A stretch of DNA of 64,000 nucleotides from Berberis thunbergii (taxonomy: Eukaryota > Streptophyta > Magnoliopsida > Ranunculales > Berberidaceae): positions 124,001-188,000 of the forward strand of contig QNQO01001155.1 in the NCBI GenBank assembly GCA_003290165.1, read 5' to 3'. This document shows positions 20,641-31,649 of the stretch, piece by piece (position 1 is the first letter of the stretch; each line of letters begins with the position of its first letter). The translations under genes and the position numbers were made by a program. The notes under the pieces are model-generated. The model was given only the letters and a program-made list of their open reading frames with translations. It had not been told where the DNA came from and did no database searches.

Positions 20641-21580
20641 TGATTATTCCAAAAGTTTATAAAGGTTTAAATAGGGTATTCACAATTTCATGGTTATTGA
20701 AATTTTTTTTTTGTTCCATTTTCCCTAAAGTTTGATGGTCATAATCTCTTGATTTTTGGTGTGTGGAGATATTATGTGGTGTTCATGGCATTGATTGCCA
20801 TTATAAATTTTTATGACAGGTTCAGACAGGTTTCAATATTGAAAAATACAGAGGAAACTCTGTCGAAATTTTGATTTTTTAATTGTTCATGACATTGATT
20901 GTCATTATAGCCACTTATGTGAAGTATATTTTCTTATGACATGTTTAAATAAATTACTTTATGCAAAAAATGACATTTTTTTGGATATAATGATATTGTT
21001 TGCATGTCTCTTTGACTGTTTAAAACCATGTTCTACTACCAAACCTCTTTTAATAACGAAAACGTCGATTATATATTGGGCTAAGGCAACAATTTTTTGT
21101 GAATGCCAAATTATGTGAGGTACAAATGCTTATGATAAGTTTAAATATTGAAAAAAGGGGAAGCGATGGCTATATTTTAAATATTTTTTAATTTTTGTAA
21201 AAAATTCATCTTGATATTCTTCTAAACCGAATGTGCAATTATGTTTGCCCTAATTATGTTTCTTCAACTGTTGCTTTACTATATCATGCATCAATTTCAG
21301 TCAAAACTCACTTGGACAAACATGGGATTTTTTTAATATTGAATTATTTCCTTATTTTTTAGTTAAGCTGACATTTGATGGAGCTTAAATTCCTTAGCAC
21401 ATTGGTTGTGTTGATCAGTTTTATTAACATTGTTTTGTCATTCAAGATTATTAACTTTTACAAAATTAATTCATCATAACTGTTGTAATAAACAATTATG
21501 CAAGTGTTTTTAGAAATCAAAACAAAACCCCAAATGTGAGTATTCGACATAGCCGTGAAGGTATGATGTAACCTGCAATA

Positions 21581-21608
21581 GTGCCAACGGCACGGGTATT
21601 CCACTAGT
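21581..21608 (+). mobile_element. Helitron-like 3' terminus
   Basis: A perfect hairpin GTGCC-AAC-GGCAC (21581-21593) is followed 11 bases later by CTAGT (21604-21608). A short GC hairpin just ahead of a CTRR end inserted before a T is the Helitron 3' signature. No 5' TC end, Rep or helicase sequence was found, so the left border and size are unknown (perhaps from about 20413). The base after CTAG is T, as the target rule requires. Confidence 0.5.
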
Positions 21609-21745
21609 AAGCATACAAGGCATTATGTTTTGAAGATAATTCTTTAAACAATTCAAAAGATCGATACAACTTCAAGTCAGTTTATTGATTTACACTTGGA
21701 GATTCACTGTAAAATCAGCAAAGAATTGTTCTTAGAATCAGAGTT
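21609..21745. repeat. Direct repeat copy 2 (about 135 bases)
   Basis: Second copy of the repeat at 20276-20412, beginning AAGCATACAAGGCATTATG exactly at the Helitron-like end. On the minus strand it lies downstream of the viral promoter and the AATAAA signal, where a pararetrovirus leader would be. Confidence 0.7.
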
Positions 21746-21769
21746 TGAGAAAACAAAAGATAATATGCT

Positions 21770-21883
21770 TTTATTAAAATAAAAAACTATGTACAGGAGA
21801 AGAGAGGAAAACTTAGGGTACATAGCAGGATTGGGGTTCTAAATTCATCTGAGTTCAGCTCAAAACTTAAGGCTTTATTTATA
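21770..21883 (-). promoter_or_regulatory. Pararetrovirus-type promoter TATA box and polyadenylation signal
   Basis: On the minus strand TATAAATA (complement of 21876-21883) is followed about 110 bases later by AATAAA (complement of 21770-21775). A TATA box with a polyadenylation signal shortly downstream, lying after the last viral reading frame, is the arrangement used by plant pararetroviruses to make a terminally redundant transcript. No tRNA-Met primer site was found downstream. Confidence 0.5.
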
Positions 21884-22160
21884 GCTAAAACACGAGAAGT
21901 GATAAGGCTTCTCGAAGGCTTGAGTGGAGGATGAGCTGGATGTTTATCCTTTGCTTGCCTTCTTGTGATGATTGAGGAGAATTGTTGAAGAGGCTTCACT
22001 GTTCGCCTTTTGACTTTTTTGGATGAGTGGATCCACTGTAGATACACACGTCCTCCTGTAAACAGTAAAAGAAAGATGATGTCGGGTACTGTGGCCGAAA
22101 GCAATTTTGTCTACTGGCAGATGCTTGCAATAATGGAGAGACACCATTATTATTGTGGGG

Positions 22161-23700
22161 TCAAACTGGCGTAAATGGCGGAAAGATGCCATAACAGTCG
22201 TCTTCATTGGAGGGCCCGCTAGAGGACTGTGTAGCTTCATCGTCTTCCTTGGAATTGTCTGAAGCTATCATGGAGAGAGTCTCAATGAGTTGAGCTCTTG
22301 TTGGTTTTCCTTGAAGTTGCTTCTTAATGTGATCCTTAAGAAGCTTGGCTTGAGTTGGAACCTTGGAGGGCTTCATGAGTAGAGCAGCTGGAATGGGCTG
22401 TCCAGAGAAGAACCTTAAGACTCCTTCTTTTGTCGCATGACTTTGGTCGAAAGTCTGCCACCACTTGATCTTGAAACGTCGGCAAAACCAGAGAAGTGGT
22501 TGAGCTGACTGATTGATACTGGTGAAGGCAGAGACAAAGAAATCCTAGCAGGAGATCCATGTCAGATTGAACTTGATAAAAAACCACAGCAACAGGACTT
22601 GTTGAGGGACTGCAGCTGGTGGTTGGAACTTGGGTTTGAAAAGGGTCCATCCTTCATTGACTGGAGGAGGAAGAATCCCATCTTCAGCACCGAAATGATT
22701 CCACCATGTGTGTTGAAACCATAAAGGGATTGAAGATTGCATGAACTTTTTGCAGAAGAAGAAAAACCATGACTGTGAGCAGTTCTGTGAAGGGACGAGA
22801 AAAGCTCTATTCCATGCTTGCTTGTAATCTTGACAATTGAAAATGCAGGAAGAAAGTTGACAGAAAACTTCTTGTGGGAGCTTGGATGTTGCTTCCAGTC
22901 TCCTTCTATCATAATCTTCAAGATCTGACACTTGGAATGAGAAATCTCGTCTGAATTAGATTTCTCTTTGTTATGAGTAATCACCACTGAGTCGGTGTCG
23001 ACGAGGATGAACTCATAAAACCTTTGACTTTTGAGACCATCAGCTTCTTCATAGAGCATCTGTGAAGAAAAAACATGACGGGCAATTGCTTGAGGATCCT
23101 TGATGAGAGGATAAAGACTTAGTTCGAGCATGAGGAGAGGCTCGAGACAGGTCTTTGTCACATATTGATTTGAGTAAATTAGAGGCTTCTGGAAGGAAGC
23201 CATTGTTGAACTTGAATCAGCTTCCTGAAGGGGCTGAAAAGGATTGGTAAGGGTAGTTGCATAAGATAAATGAGGTTTTTGCTGTGTCACAGAAGGCGGC
23301 ATAGCATATTGGGACTTGAATTGAGGTCTTGCAGAAGGAACCTGTGAAGAAGATGAGCTCTGCGAACTCATTTTTGGATAAACTCTCTTGTGAGGAAGTT
23401 AGCAAGAGAATTGTCTGCTCCCTTTATATATTCGATGTCAAAATCGAATGCAAAAATCAAACCTTGCCATCTGGCGAAAATCTGTTTTGAAACGAGATTT
23501 CAAACATCTTTAGTTAAAATCTCTTTTGCGGATTTGCAATCAACTCGTAAAAGAAATTTTTGATTTGTTAAATCATCTTGAAATTTCATGATGCATAAAA
23601 CAATCGATAAAACTTCTTTTTTAACAGTTGAATAATTGATCTGTACAGAATTCCAAATACCAGAATGGTACCGGCCGACCAATTGGATTGTTGTAGAATC
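22161..23700 (-). pseudogene. Endogenous caulimovirid (plant pararetrovirus) polyprotein fragment, broken
   Basis: Read on the minus strand: 23682-23500 has the start of a pararetrovirus RNase H domain, 'LRVDCKSAKEILTKDV' being the clearest motif. A stop at 23500-23502 follows, then the C-terminal RNase H part in the same direction to about 23372. Next comes a frame of 269 codons (23371-22562) with a Ser/Gln-rich start and conserved Trp/Lys/Tyr-rich blocks, then shorter overlapping frames to 22161 with an acidic Ser-rich end. This order is that of the polyprotein C-terminus in endogenous caulimovirids of the petuvirus/florendovirus kind. Several frame changes and stops make it inactive. No RT, protease, movement or coat region is present in the window, so the fragment is only the 3' end. 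A Ty3-type origin is less likely. Confidence 0.6.
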
Positions 23701-24615
23701 AGGTAGACGCTGTTTGAAGATACCACCATACCCTTGGTTAGACGCATTTGTTTGTTAATTGATGGATGATGAATGTTATCTCAATTTAGCCTAAATATAG
23801 AGGTCTTCTCGTGAATTATTTATAATGAAATAAGATTTCATCCACCAAACACATCCTACGTAGAAATTAATCATGGTTGGGTTTTCATAGTTAACAATAG
23901 GCTGGCATATAATATTCTTCTTCTTTAACTCGTTCGTCTATTCACAATCCCCTTCTTCTTGCAGTCAGACACTCATTCTTTATGATATCATTGTGAATGC
24001 ATGATCTTGCTATGTAATATGACGCCATAGCATCGCTTCCTAAACGACTCAACCAAGGCTTTATTCTTTTCTCAACTTAGTCAATGCCAAAGTTTATACC
24101 AATAGGGAGATACCAGATCAAGATGTAACATGAGATACTGTTTGGACAACAAATAGGCCGTTGTACCAGTATTCAAACCCTTTCTATTGCATGTACCAAT
24201 GATTTTTCCTTGTACACACACAAGATTGGCAATCAAAGGAGTTCAGAGTAAATGGCTGTCAGAGGATGAAACCCGTAGACAATCAATATATCCAAGTTTA
24301 ATTGTATTGTCCAAGTTGGGACAGTCTTGTTGTTATGAACTTATGATTGAAGTTTAAAGGTGTATCTCGTGACAGTTGACAAAACCTGTAAGTAGTCTGT
24401 CTTGAGATAGCTCACCTCACCGGTGAGCACAAGGAGTTTGAGAATTTTAAGAGATTGAACAATTAAAGAATTTTTCTTATTCAAGTCAATAACTTCATAA
24501 TACAGGGAAGCCATTAAGCAATCTTTGCAAACTGCAGTGTACAATTACAACAATATCTCATGGAAGGAAGATAGAAACAGGCACAAATGTGATGGGCCAT
24601 AACATTCCAATCTTC
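23701..24615. other. Intergenic region between the viral fragment and XTH-A
   Basis: No credible gene or element is seen. The part next to 24616 should hold the XTH-A 3' UTR. Confidence 0.4.
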
Positions 24616-25670
24616 TTAAAGGAACCTTGAACGTTTGCACTCTGGAGGAAGACCTTGCGGAAAACGCTTCAAATCGCTGCAGTAGTTGTAAACCATGTAA
24701 TTCTTCTGCACCCATCTCAGTCTCCTTTGACCCATGGCATCAAGCTCTTGAATTACCCCCCACTTGCTATCTGAGAAAGAATTGGTAGAAGTACTCAAAG
24801 AAGAGCTCTTGAAGTTGCGGTAACAGGCAGTGAAGGGAGCTTTAGACCAATCTGTTTTCACAAGCCCGCCTCTGGTTGCCCAGTCATCCGCATTCCATAG
24901 GCTAGAGTAAATTCTCATTGGTTGGTTCTTAGGGAAGGGGACACCTAGTGATTCTGCATTCCTGAATTCTCTAATCGGAATGTTGTCCACCAAGAATCTG
25001 AGAAGTAATGAAGATCGAATAGTTAGTTTCAGAAACACAAAACACTTAACTATATTGGACCACAGGAAATACTAGTAAAGATAAACTATTCTGTATAATT
25101 ACATACATTATACGCTGAGAGCTCCAGTCGATAGAGTAGGTGTGGAAGTTCCTGGTGGGATCGAACCAGAGATGGAACTGTTGTTCTCTGCCACCCCTGC
25201 CTTGGCTGAACACATTAGTGTGTAGTGTGTAGGGGTCTCCACTCAGGTTCCCCAAGAACTCGAAGTCTATCTCGTCATGGTTTAGACCTTCAGAGGATAA
25301 CTGTAAAACATAAACAAACAATTGCTATGAGCAACCTGTTGAGGTGAACTGAATTATGAAGATTTGATTGGAGCGAAGTGCGTACATAGTAAGCAGTGAC
25401 AGTTCCAGCAGAGTTGCCAGCAACAAGTTTAAGCTGCATATCAATTCTTCCAAAGAGATACTCTCTCTTGGATTTGAACCCTGACCCCGAAGTCTTGTCG
25501 AGCGAGAGCTTTAGGAGTTGGCCTCCATTCAATATATTTGCTCGATGGTCCCCCCAAGTAATGTCAAAATCTTGATAGAAGTTAGCAGAAACACAAGTAA
25601 TAGTGATCATCACTGATAGAGAAAATAACAATGGCATTGAAAACCCATAATGTGCAGAAGATAATGACAT
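24616..25670 (-). CDS. XTH-A: xyloglucan endotransglucosylase/hydrolase (TCH4/XTH22-25 type)
   Basis: Three exons on the minus strand: 25670-25386, 25300-25107 and 24997-24616 (285+194+382 bases), with GT-AG introns of 85 and 109 bases, phases 0 and 2. The product is 286 residues, usual for the family. Residues 1 to about 28 form a signal peptide, so the enzyme is secreted to the wall, where it cuts and rejoins xyloglucan chains. Exon 2 holds the GH16 motif '[10 protein letters not shown]', with nucleophile Glu, Asp and acid/base Glu intact, followed at once by the N-glycosylation site Asn-Leu-Ser. The C-terminal XET region has '[17 protein letters not shown]' and ends in a paired-Cys tail '...PECKRSRFL'. 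One small oddity is Cys where its sisters have the first Tyr of 'TAYYRNF'. Group II membership is by recalled similarity. Start: the first ATG after the TATA box. Confidence 0.93.
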
Positions 25671-25728
25671 TGTTTGATGGGGTTGTAGCTGAGTTGTGTT
25701 GTTGTGTAGTATCTTTAGAGGTATGGGG

Positions 25729-25795
25729 TATATAACTATACATAGGTGATTATGTGTGTGTGAAGTAGAGAAAAGGAAAGGGAGGTGATACGCGT
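25729..25795 (-). promoter_or_regulatory. XTH-A promoter: TATA box and ACGCGT box
   Basis: A TATATA-type box lies at about 25729-25736, some 60 bases upstream of the ATG. ACGCGT, which fits the CGCG box bound by CAMTA (calmodulin-binding) factors, lies at 25790-25795 within GGTCACGCGTATC. The same GGTCACGC context occurs upstream of XTH-B with the box mutated to ACGCCT (about 29708-29713). Two more ACGCGT boxes lie at 27031 and 27075, beyond a transposon. Confidence 0.5.
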
Positions 25796-26236
25796 GACCA
25801 CCAACTGTTGTAATCTATTGGATGTTTAGCTGTTACAGCCTAGCATTGGCTCCTTTGAAGGTGGAGGGAAACTTAAATGAGATGATGATGTTTAGGTCTT
25901 CTGGGTTTGGCTTGTTTTGTATGATATGATTTAGAGGTGAACGTTCCTCCCCATTCACTCTCTCACTGATGCAAGCTGGCAAAGTAGGACCGAAGCTGGT
26001 CTCGCTTTGTATCAATTCAATATTCAATTGTTGGTCAGGATTCATTACATTATTTGGAAGTCATATTGCATTGGTCAAGAATTTTAAAACAAAGTTTAAC
26101 TCTTTGAGATTACCTTTTCGAGAAATTACTACACTATTGGAAAGAATGATTTTAGTATGTGAGATGTATTTAGTTTCAGGGGCATTGTGAACGTCAGATC
26201 AAGTGACTTCAATTATATGGTCGAGTAACAATTAAC

Positions 26237-27013
26237 CTCTAATGCACCGGCTATCCGGAAAACTCCCGTATCACGTATCAAATACGTGTCGGATACGGAT
26301 TCGCGTTCGACACGCTCTCAACACGTATTTGACACTGGGTCAACGGTCAAAATTCTTTGACCAACTCGGACACGGTCCATACTGACCCATTTATTATTTT
26401 CTTCTCCCGATTGCAGATCTGAAGGGAGAAACTCGAACCCTAGCACTAGCAGAGAGAAACGAAAGAAGAAGTAGAGGAGGGAAGAATAAGAAGAGGAGGA
26501 GGAGGAAAGGGGAGAAAAAATAGTCGAACCCCTTTTCGATCGATGGATCGATCGATATCGAACCCTTTGATTTGTTTGAGGGGAAGAGAAGGGAATGAGA
26601 AGAGAAGAAGAGGAAATGGGAGAGAAACAATCGAATCCCTTTCGATCGATGGATCGATCGAACCCTTTGATCTGTTTGAGGGGAAGGGAAGGAGAAGAGA
26701 AGAGAAGGAGGAAGGATCGATCTGCCTGCTGCTGATCTCTCATCTCTGTAAGTAATTTTAGTTTTGCTTTGCTTATTCATTCTCTATTTTGCTTCTTCCT
26801 TCTTCCATCTTCCTTTTTTTTTTTTTTAATTCTGTCAATATCTTGTGATGAGCATAAAAGATTGACATTATTGTTCGAGGAAAAAGCTATTATCCGAGTA
26901 AACCCTGTTTGGTTAAAATATTGAAGCTATTATCATCGCATTTTCATAAAATATTTTAAAAACCCATTTTCGAGTCGCCGTGTCGTATCCATGTCTGAGT
27001 CCGTGCATCCTTG
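26237..27013. mobile_element. hAT-type non-autonomous element in the XTH-A upstream region
   Basis: A 777-base insertion flanked by a perfect 8-base duplication CAATTAAC (26229-26236 and 27014-27021). The right end, read inward, is CAAGGATGCACGGACTC; the left end CTCTAATGCACCGG is a diverged match. Near the ends are repeated GTATCACGTATC and CGGATACGGA strings. The middle carries two copies of a TCGATCGATGGATCGATCGA stretch (about 26538 and 26643) in a purine-rich tract. No transposase is seen; the open frames here come from that low-complexity tract. Confidence 0.8.
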
Positions 27014-27022
27014 CAATTAACA

Positions 27023-27105
27023 AGGCTGTAACGCGTCTCATACAACCCAATGGAGATTGGAATGTAAGGTTGTAACGCGTCTCATACAACCAAATGGAGA
27101 TTGGA
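27023..27105. repeat. 43-base tandem duplication carrying ACGCGTCTCATAC
   Basis: AGGCTGTAACGCGTCTCATA (27024) is repeated as AGGTTGTAACGCGTCTCATA (27067), both continuing ACAACC and then AATGGAGATTGGA. Each contains the palindromic ACGCGT (27031-27036 and 27075-27080). The string ACGCGTCTCATAC also occurs at 34253 upstream of XTH-C. Confidence 0.75.
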
Positions 27106-28522
27106 CCTCCAAAGTAGAAACACAGAGTTGGTGAGCTTGCTTGAAAACAACTGTAATTAGGTTATATCATAGAACTCCGTATGTTTTGAATGATTAGGAG
27201 GTTGTTTGGTTATGCATCAGTGATGAGTCTAGCAGTTCATGCAACTCTTCAACTCTAATTATAGATAGCTATGTTAGGCTTGAGCTAAAACCCTAAAGGA
27301 AATAATTAATTAGCTCAATCAATAATTGTTCATTAGCAATAACAACTAAATTACTAATAAATATCTTGTTACCTAAACTATTACTAGCTTCCAACTTTGC
27401 TTTAAGCATGCTGAGAATAATTGTACAGTAACATTTCCACCAAACAATCATTAAAAATAATTAACACCAGAACATTATTTATAATTTGTTTGGTAGAACT
27501 TGTCGAGAGAAATCCATTAAAATCTTGGTCGAGGTTCTGCTTAAAATATTGCCGGTAAGAGAAAGACGCACCGATATACTAATTTTCATCCATACTTGAT
27601 CTCATTTGCCAGGGATTTGCATGCACATAATTTGTGTTTTCTACTAACCTTTAAGCAAAATAGTTAAATATCTGAAAACTTGGAGAAGATCAATCTCTTC
27701 TGAACTAATCTTCTGATAATTAATGTAAAAACTAATCAAGAAGCATACTTTTACACCATATTAAGTTAAAGCAAAGGTTACCTTAATATTCTAACTTTGA
27801 CCTTAAACGTGAAGCAACCAATATTCATTCTATACACAATGTTTCAGTTGTAGCTAGCTTTATTTCATATTAAGTAGATAACACCGTACCCGTTACTAAA
27901 TTTATATAATAATTTATATGGAAACCATTTTTTTCATTTGGACCTTTCTTGTGGTACTTGTTATTCTTAAAACCTTTAGTTGAGGAAGGAGGTGACTGAA
28001 GGCTGGGAGGGGAAAACATTATTCTTGATCTTTGAAAATAATACCGATGGTTTCTCTGGGTAAGCCAATTAGTCAGAAGACTATACGCTGGGGATGATAA
28101 GCAGTAATAATAGGCGTTACATTTCTGGAATCTGCAACCGTAAAAAATATACACTTTTTCTACATTTTGGAACAACGTTCACATATTTGAATGTTATATA
28201 GCTGAAAAGGTTGATTTTATTTTTTATTTTTTTGGAAATCAAGTCTAAAGGGTCATTTGTATAAACCAGTTTTGGTTATCAAAATAGGATCCATCTAAGA
28301 TTCTATCCATTTGACTCTAGTTTTCATACTATGTCTATTGCTGCTAATGGTATACATAGAAGAGTGTATAGATACTCGGATATAAAAAGAATTTTGCTTA
28401 GAAACAAGTCGAAATTAATACAAATAAACCAGTAGGCCAACTTCATCAAATCAAACAGCGAACAACTCTTCTACAAGAAGGATAAATAGAACACAAGCAA
28501 CTAGCTAAGCCATGTAATCTAA
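27106..28522. other. Intergenic region between XTH-A and XTH-B
   Basis: AT-rich sequence with no gene or element recognised. The part next to 28522 probably includes the XTH-B 3' UTR. Confidence 0.4.
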
Positions 28523-29591
28523 CTAGAGAAACCTTGAACGCCTGCACTCACGAGGGACACCCTGCGGAAAACGCTTCAGATCAGTACAATAGTTGTAAAT
28601 CATGTAGTTCTTCTGCACCCATCTCAATCTCCTCCTACCCATTGGGTCAAGCTCTTGAGTCTCCCATTTGTTATCCGAAAATGAATTAGCCCCAGAAGCT
28701 GAAGAAGAGCTCTTGAAGTTGCGGTAGTAAGCAGTGAAAGGTGCTCTGGACCAATCTGTTTTCACAAGCCCGCCCCTTGTGGCCCAATCATCCGCGTTCC
28801 AAAGGCTAGAATAAATTCTCATGGGTTGGTTCTTAGGGTAGGGAACACCTAATGATTCTGCATTCTTGAACTCTCTAATAGGAATGTTGTCCACCAAGAA
28901 TCTGCAGATAGCATGTAACAGAGGAGAAAAAACATGGATCAGTATTGATTATAGAAATTTTGCACGTAAAAAGACTATATACATAGTGAAAACATTGCAT
29001 ACATTATGTTTCTTGGATTCCAGATGATGGAATAGGTGTGGAAGTTCTTTGTGGGGTCGAACCAAAGATGGAATTGTTGTTCTCTGTTACCCTTGCCTTG
29101 GCTGAACACATTAGTATGAAGTGTGTAGGGGTCTCCAGTCAGGTTCCCCAAGAACTCAAAGTCTATCTCATCATGAGTTGGTCCTTGAGAGGATAACTGC
29201 ATGAACAAACAAAAATTTTAAAAAACCATAATTAGAATGAATAATTATAAACATGCCTAACATATCTACGCTGCAATGTTGGTAATTACAGTGAATGATG
29301 GACGTAATAACATACATAGTAAGCAGTGACAGTGCCAGCAGAGTTGCCAGACACAAGCTTGAGCTGCATATCAATCCTTCCAAAAAGATACTCTCTCTTG
29401 GACTTGAACCCTGACCCAGACGCCTTGTTCAGCGAAAGGGTGAGCATTTGGCCTCCGTTTAGTATCTTGGCACGATGATCACCCCATGTGAGATCAAAGT
29501 CTTGATAGAAATTAGCAGCAACACAAGTAGTAGTAAGTATCAGTAACAGAGAAAACAAGAAGAACGCTAAAAACCCAGAATTTGCAGACAT
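28523..29591 (-). CDS. XTH-B: xyloglucan endotransglucosylase/hydrolase (TCH4/XTH22-25 type)
   Basis: Exons on the minus strand are 29591-29316, 29196-29003 and 28901-28523 (276+194+379 bases), with introns of 119 and 101 bases and the same phases as XTH-A. The product is 282 residues. The frame is open further upstream, but ATG 29591 gives a normal signal peptide (about 25 residues, then '[16 protein letters not shown]') and lies about 60 bases below the TATA box. The GH16 motif '[10 protein letters not shown]' is intact and followed by the glycosylation site Asn-Leu-Thr. The XET C-terminal region ends 'RECRRSRFL'. The enzyme should remodel xyloglucan in the wall. Every residue I would expect for activity is present. 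This copy is the most regular of the three. Confidence 0.94.
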
Positions 29592-29647
29592 GTTGTTGGA
29601 CTTGTATAAAGAGATGAGTGTGAGTATGAGAAAGTAACATCCAATTG

Positions 29648-29666
29648 TTATATATATATATAGGGA
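29648..29666 (-). promoter_or_regulatory. XTH-B TATA box
   Basis: A TATATATATATA run at about 29650-29661 on either strand, some 60-70 bases upstream of ATG 29591. The CGCG box seen near XTH-A is here ACGCCT (complement of about 29708-29713) and so probably not functional. Confidence 0.55.
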
Positions 29667-29759
29667 GAAGAGAAGGTAATATGGATGAATGGTGAGATGG
29701 AAGGTTAGGCGTGACCAGTACGTACTGACCAAAGGAAGCTAGTTTTGTGCAGCTGTCAT

Positions 29760-30406
29760 GTATGATCTTTTAGCTGAATCAAAGCAGAGTTGTTATTTCA
29801 TTTGTATTTGGCTTTTTATGCAGGAGGTGCTGGTGGGATGGGGTAGTATATATATTTTTCCTAATTTCCTTCCCTTTGGTTTTATTTAATTATTGTTGTT
29901 CATCTTTATATGTTTGAATTAATTAATTAGAAGTAAAGGAAAATAAGTCTATAAACCATGGAAACATATCATCATTCATCCACCCAATAGTTGGTGACCA
30001 TGTTTCTCCAAAAAGAAATGGCTAGGCATATATAATAATGTCTTTGCCAGTCCATTTACTTACTAATTATACCAAAAGCGCAGAGAAATTTTTTATGAGT
30101 TCCCATTGAATAACACTTTTCTCTTTGGCCAACACTTTTCTTCATTACAACTCATCTTTTGTTTTTTATCCCTTAACCCTTCCACCTCAAATGTGGCCAA
30201 CAGGGTTTTGAAACCCTAGACTTCTAAGATTTTAATGATTGCAAGTTTGACATGTGTTTGAGGTCTAATAACTTGAGCCCGCCCAAAGAAGCATTCAAAC
30301 ATGGGGCTTGACTATGCTAGGTTTTAGTATATAATTGATTACATTTAATTCACTCAATTACAATACTAATGCTTTATTGTACACTTGTTTAATTTCTCAT
30401 TCTCTT
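29760..30406. other. XTH-B upstream region, nothing recognised
   Basis: AT-rich upstream sequence without element ends or coding frames. Confidence 0.4.
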
Positions 30407-30870
30407 TCTAACTAAACTATACTGCTTGAAGAATTAGATTCCTGAAAAGCAATGATCCGCCTTTACTACTTAACCTGGTTTGTTAAAGTTCCGTTCATGT
30501 CCTCATCAAATCCATGAATATCTTCTTTCATGTCCTCTATGGTTTTATGTTCAATTGTTGAAAGTATTATTGTTGGTACGGATATTAGCTAACCTAATAA
30601 AAATATATTCTTCTTTCGTGGTAATTCATATACCACTAGGCAGTAGCTAGCTGCCTGTAAATCGCACTCCAAAAGCAAAAGGGTCTAGAACCACCCACAC
30701 CCCACCTAGCTTAGAACCAAACCTGTATTGTGTAAAACTTAAACACCCTAACATTAATGAAGAGCATGCATATTTTCGACCCTTCAACCATTAGCACCTT
30801 TAATTGTCGAATCTTTAGCCTTTATCCAACTTATATGTATGTTATAAAGAGTTAGTATGTTAGGTTTGCT
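30407..30870. repeat. Intergenic duplicated segment, copy 1 (uninterrupted)
   Basis: The order here is: a GAAGAATTAGATTCCTGAAAA block (30427), a CCATGAATATCTTCTTTCATG block (30511), TATGTTCAATTG then AAAGTATTATT (30547-30570), CATATACCACTAGGCAGTAG (30627), and TATGTATGTTATAAAGAGTTAG (30833). The same blocks recur in the same order from 30905, but broken up by insertions. No coding frame. Confidence 0.7.
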
Positions 30871-31075
30871 AACTAAATTATTGCTGGCTCTCCCAGCTTG
30901 AAAGAATTAGCAAACTATACTGATTGAAGAATTAGATTCCTGAAAAAGCGATGATTAGAACCCCTGCCACTGCCAGAGTACTACTTAACCTTATTTGTTA
31001 AAGTTTGGTGCATGTCTTCAAATCCATGAATATCTTCTTTCATGTCCTTGCATATGATATTATGTTCAATTCAAA

Positions 31076-31604
31076 ACATCCCATCCCATCCCGCGATTTC
31101 GAACCCGCTTCGTCCAAGATTTTCAATCTCGACTATCCCATCTCATTCTGAATTTATTTATTTAAAATTATTATTATTATTATTATTATTTTTAATTAAA
31201 ATACTCTTCTAAATTAAAGTTTAGGATGTGTTGAAATTAAATCAATATAAGATTAAATTCAATATGAAATCTAAATGAGTTGAATCATTAATTTTAAATG
31301 AAATTTAATATTTATTTTTCTTTCAAAAAAAAGTTTAATATTTATTTATTTAATATCTATTATTATTTATGATGTAAGTTATATGTTTATAAATTTGACA
31401 TTATTGGTGTGTGAGTAATGTGAGATAAAACTTTTTTTGTTATTTTTTATTAGAAAACTATTTAGTACGTGTTCATTCTATCCCATTCCGCCTCATCTCG
31501 ATCTCGTTTGAGATGGGATGAGGTCTATCCCATCTCGTCCCATCCCGATCCCAAATGAACGAGATGAGATAGGGATGGATCCATTTCGTCCTGTGTCCAC
31601 CCTT
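31076..31604. mobile_element. hAT-type non-autonomous element with an empty-site paralogue
   Basis: A 529-base insertion flanked by the perfect duplication AATTCAAA (31068-31075, 31605-31612). The right end read inward is AAGGGTGGACACAGG; the left end is ACATCCCATCCCATCCCGCG. TGGGATGGGAT-like strings recur at both ends. The matching place in copy 1 of the duplicated segment (about 30555) lacks the element. No protein. Confidence 0.8.
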
Positions 31605-31649
31605 AATTCAAAGTATTATTTCCGGTAGGGATACTACCTACTTAAAGTG

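Noticed and set aside
26318..26780. Long minus-strand Ser/Phe/Leu-rich frames as genes
   Set aside because: They translate a purine-rich tract inside the hAT-type element; several frames are open together because of composition.
29592..29732. Upstream ATG (29732) as the start of XTH-B
   Set aside because: It lies upstream of the TATA box and would put 47 odd residues before a normal signal peptide.
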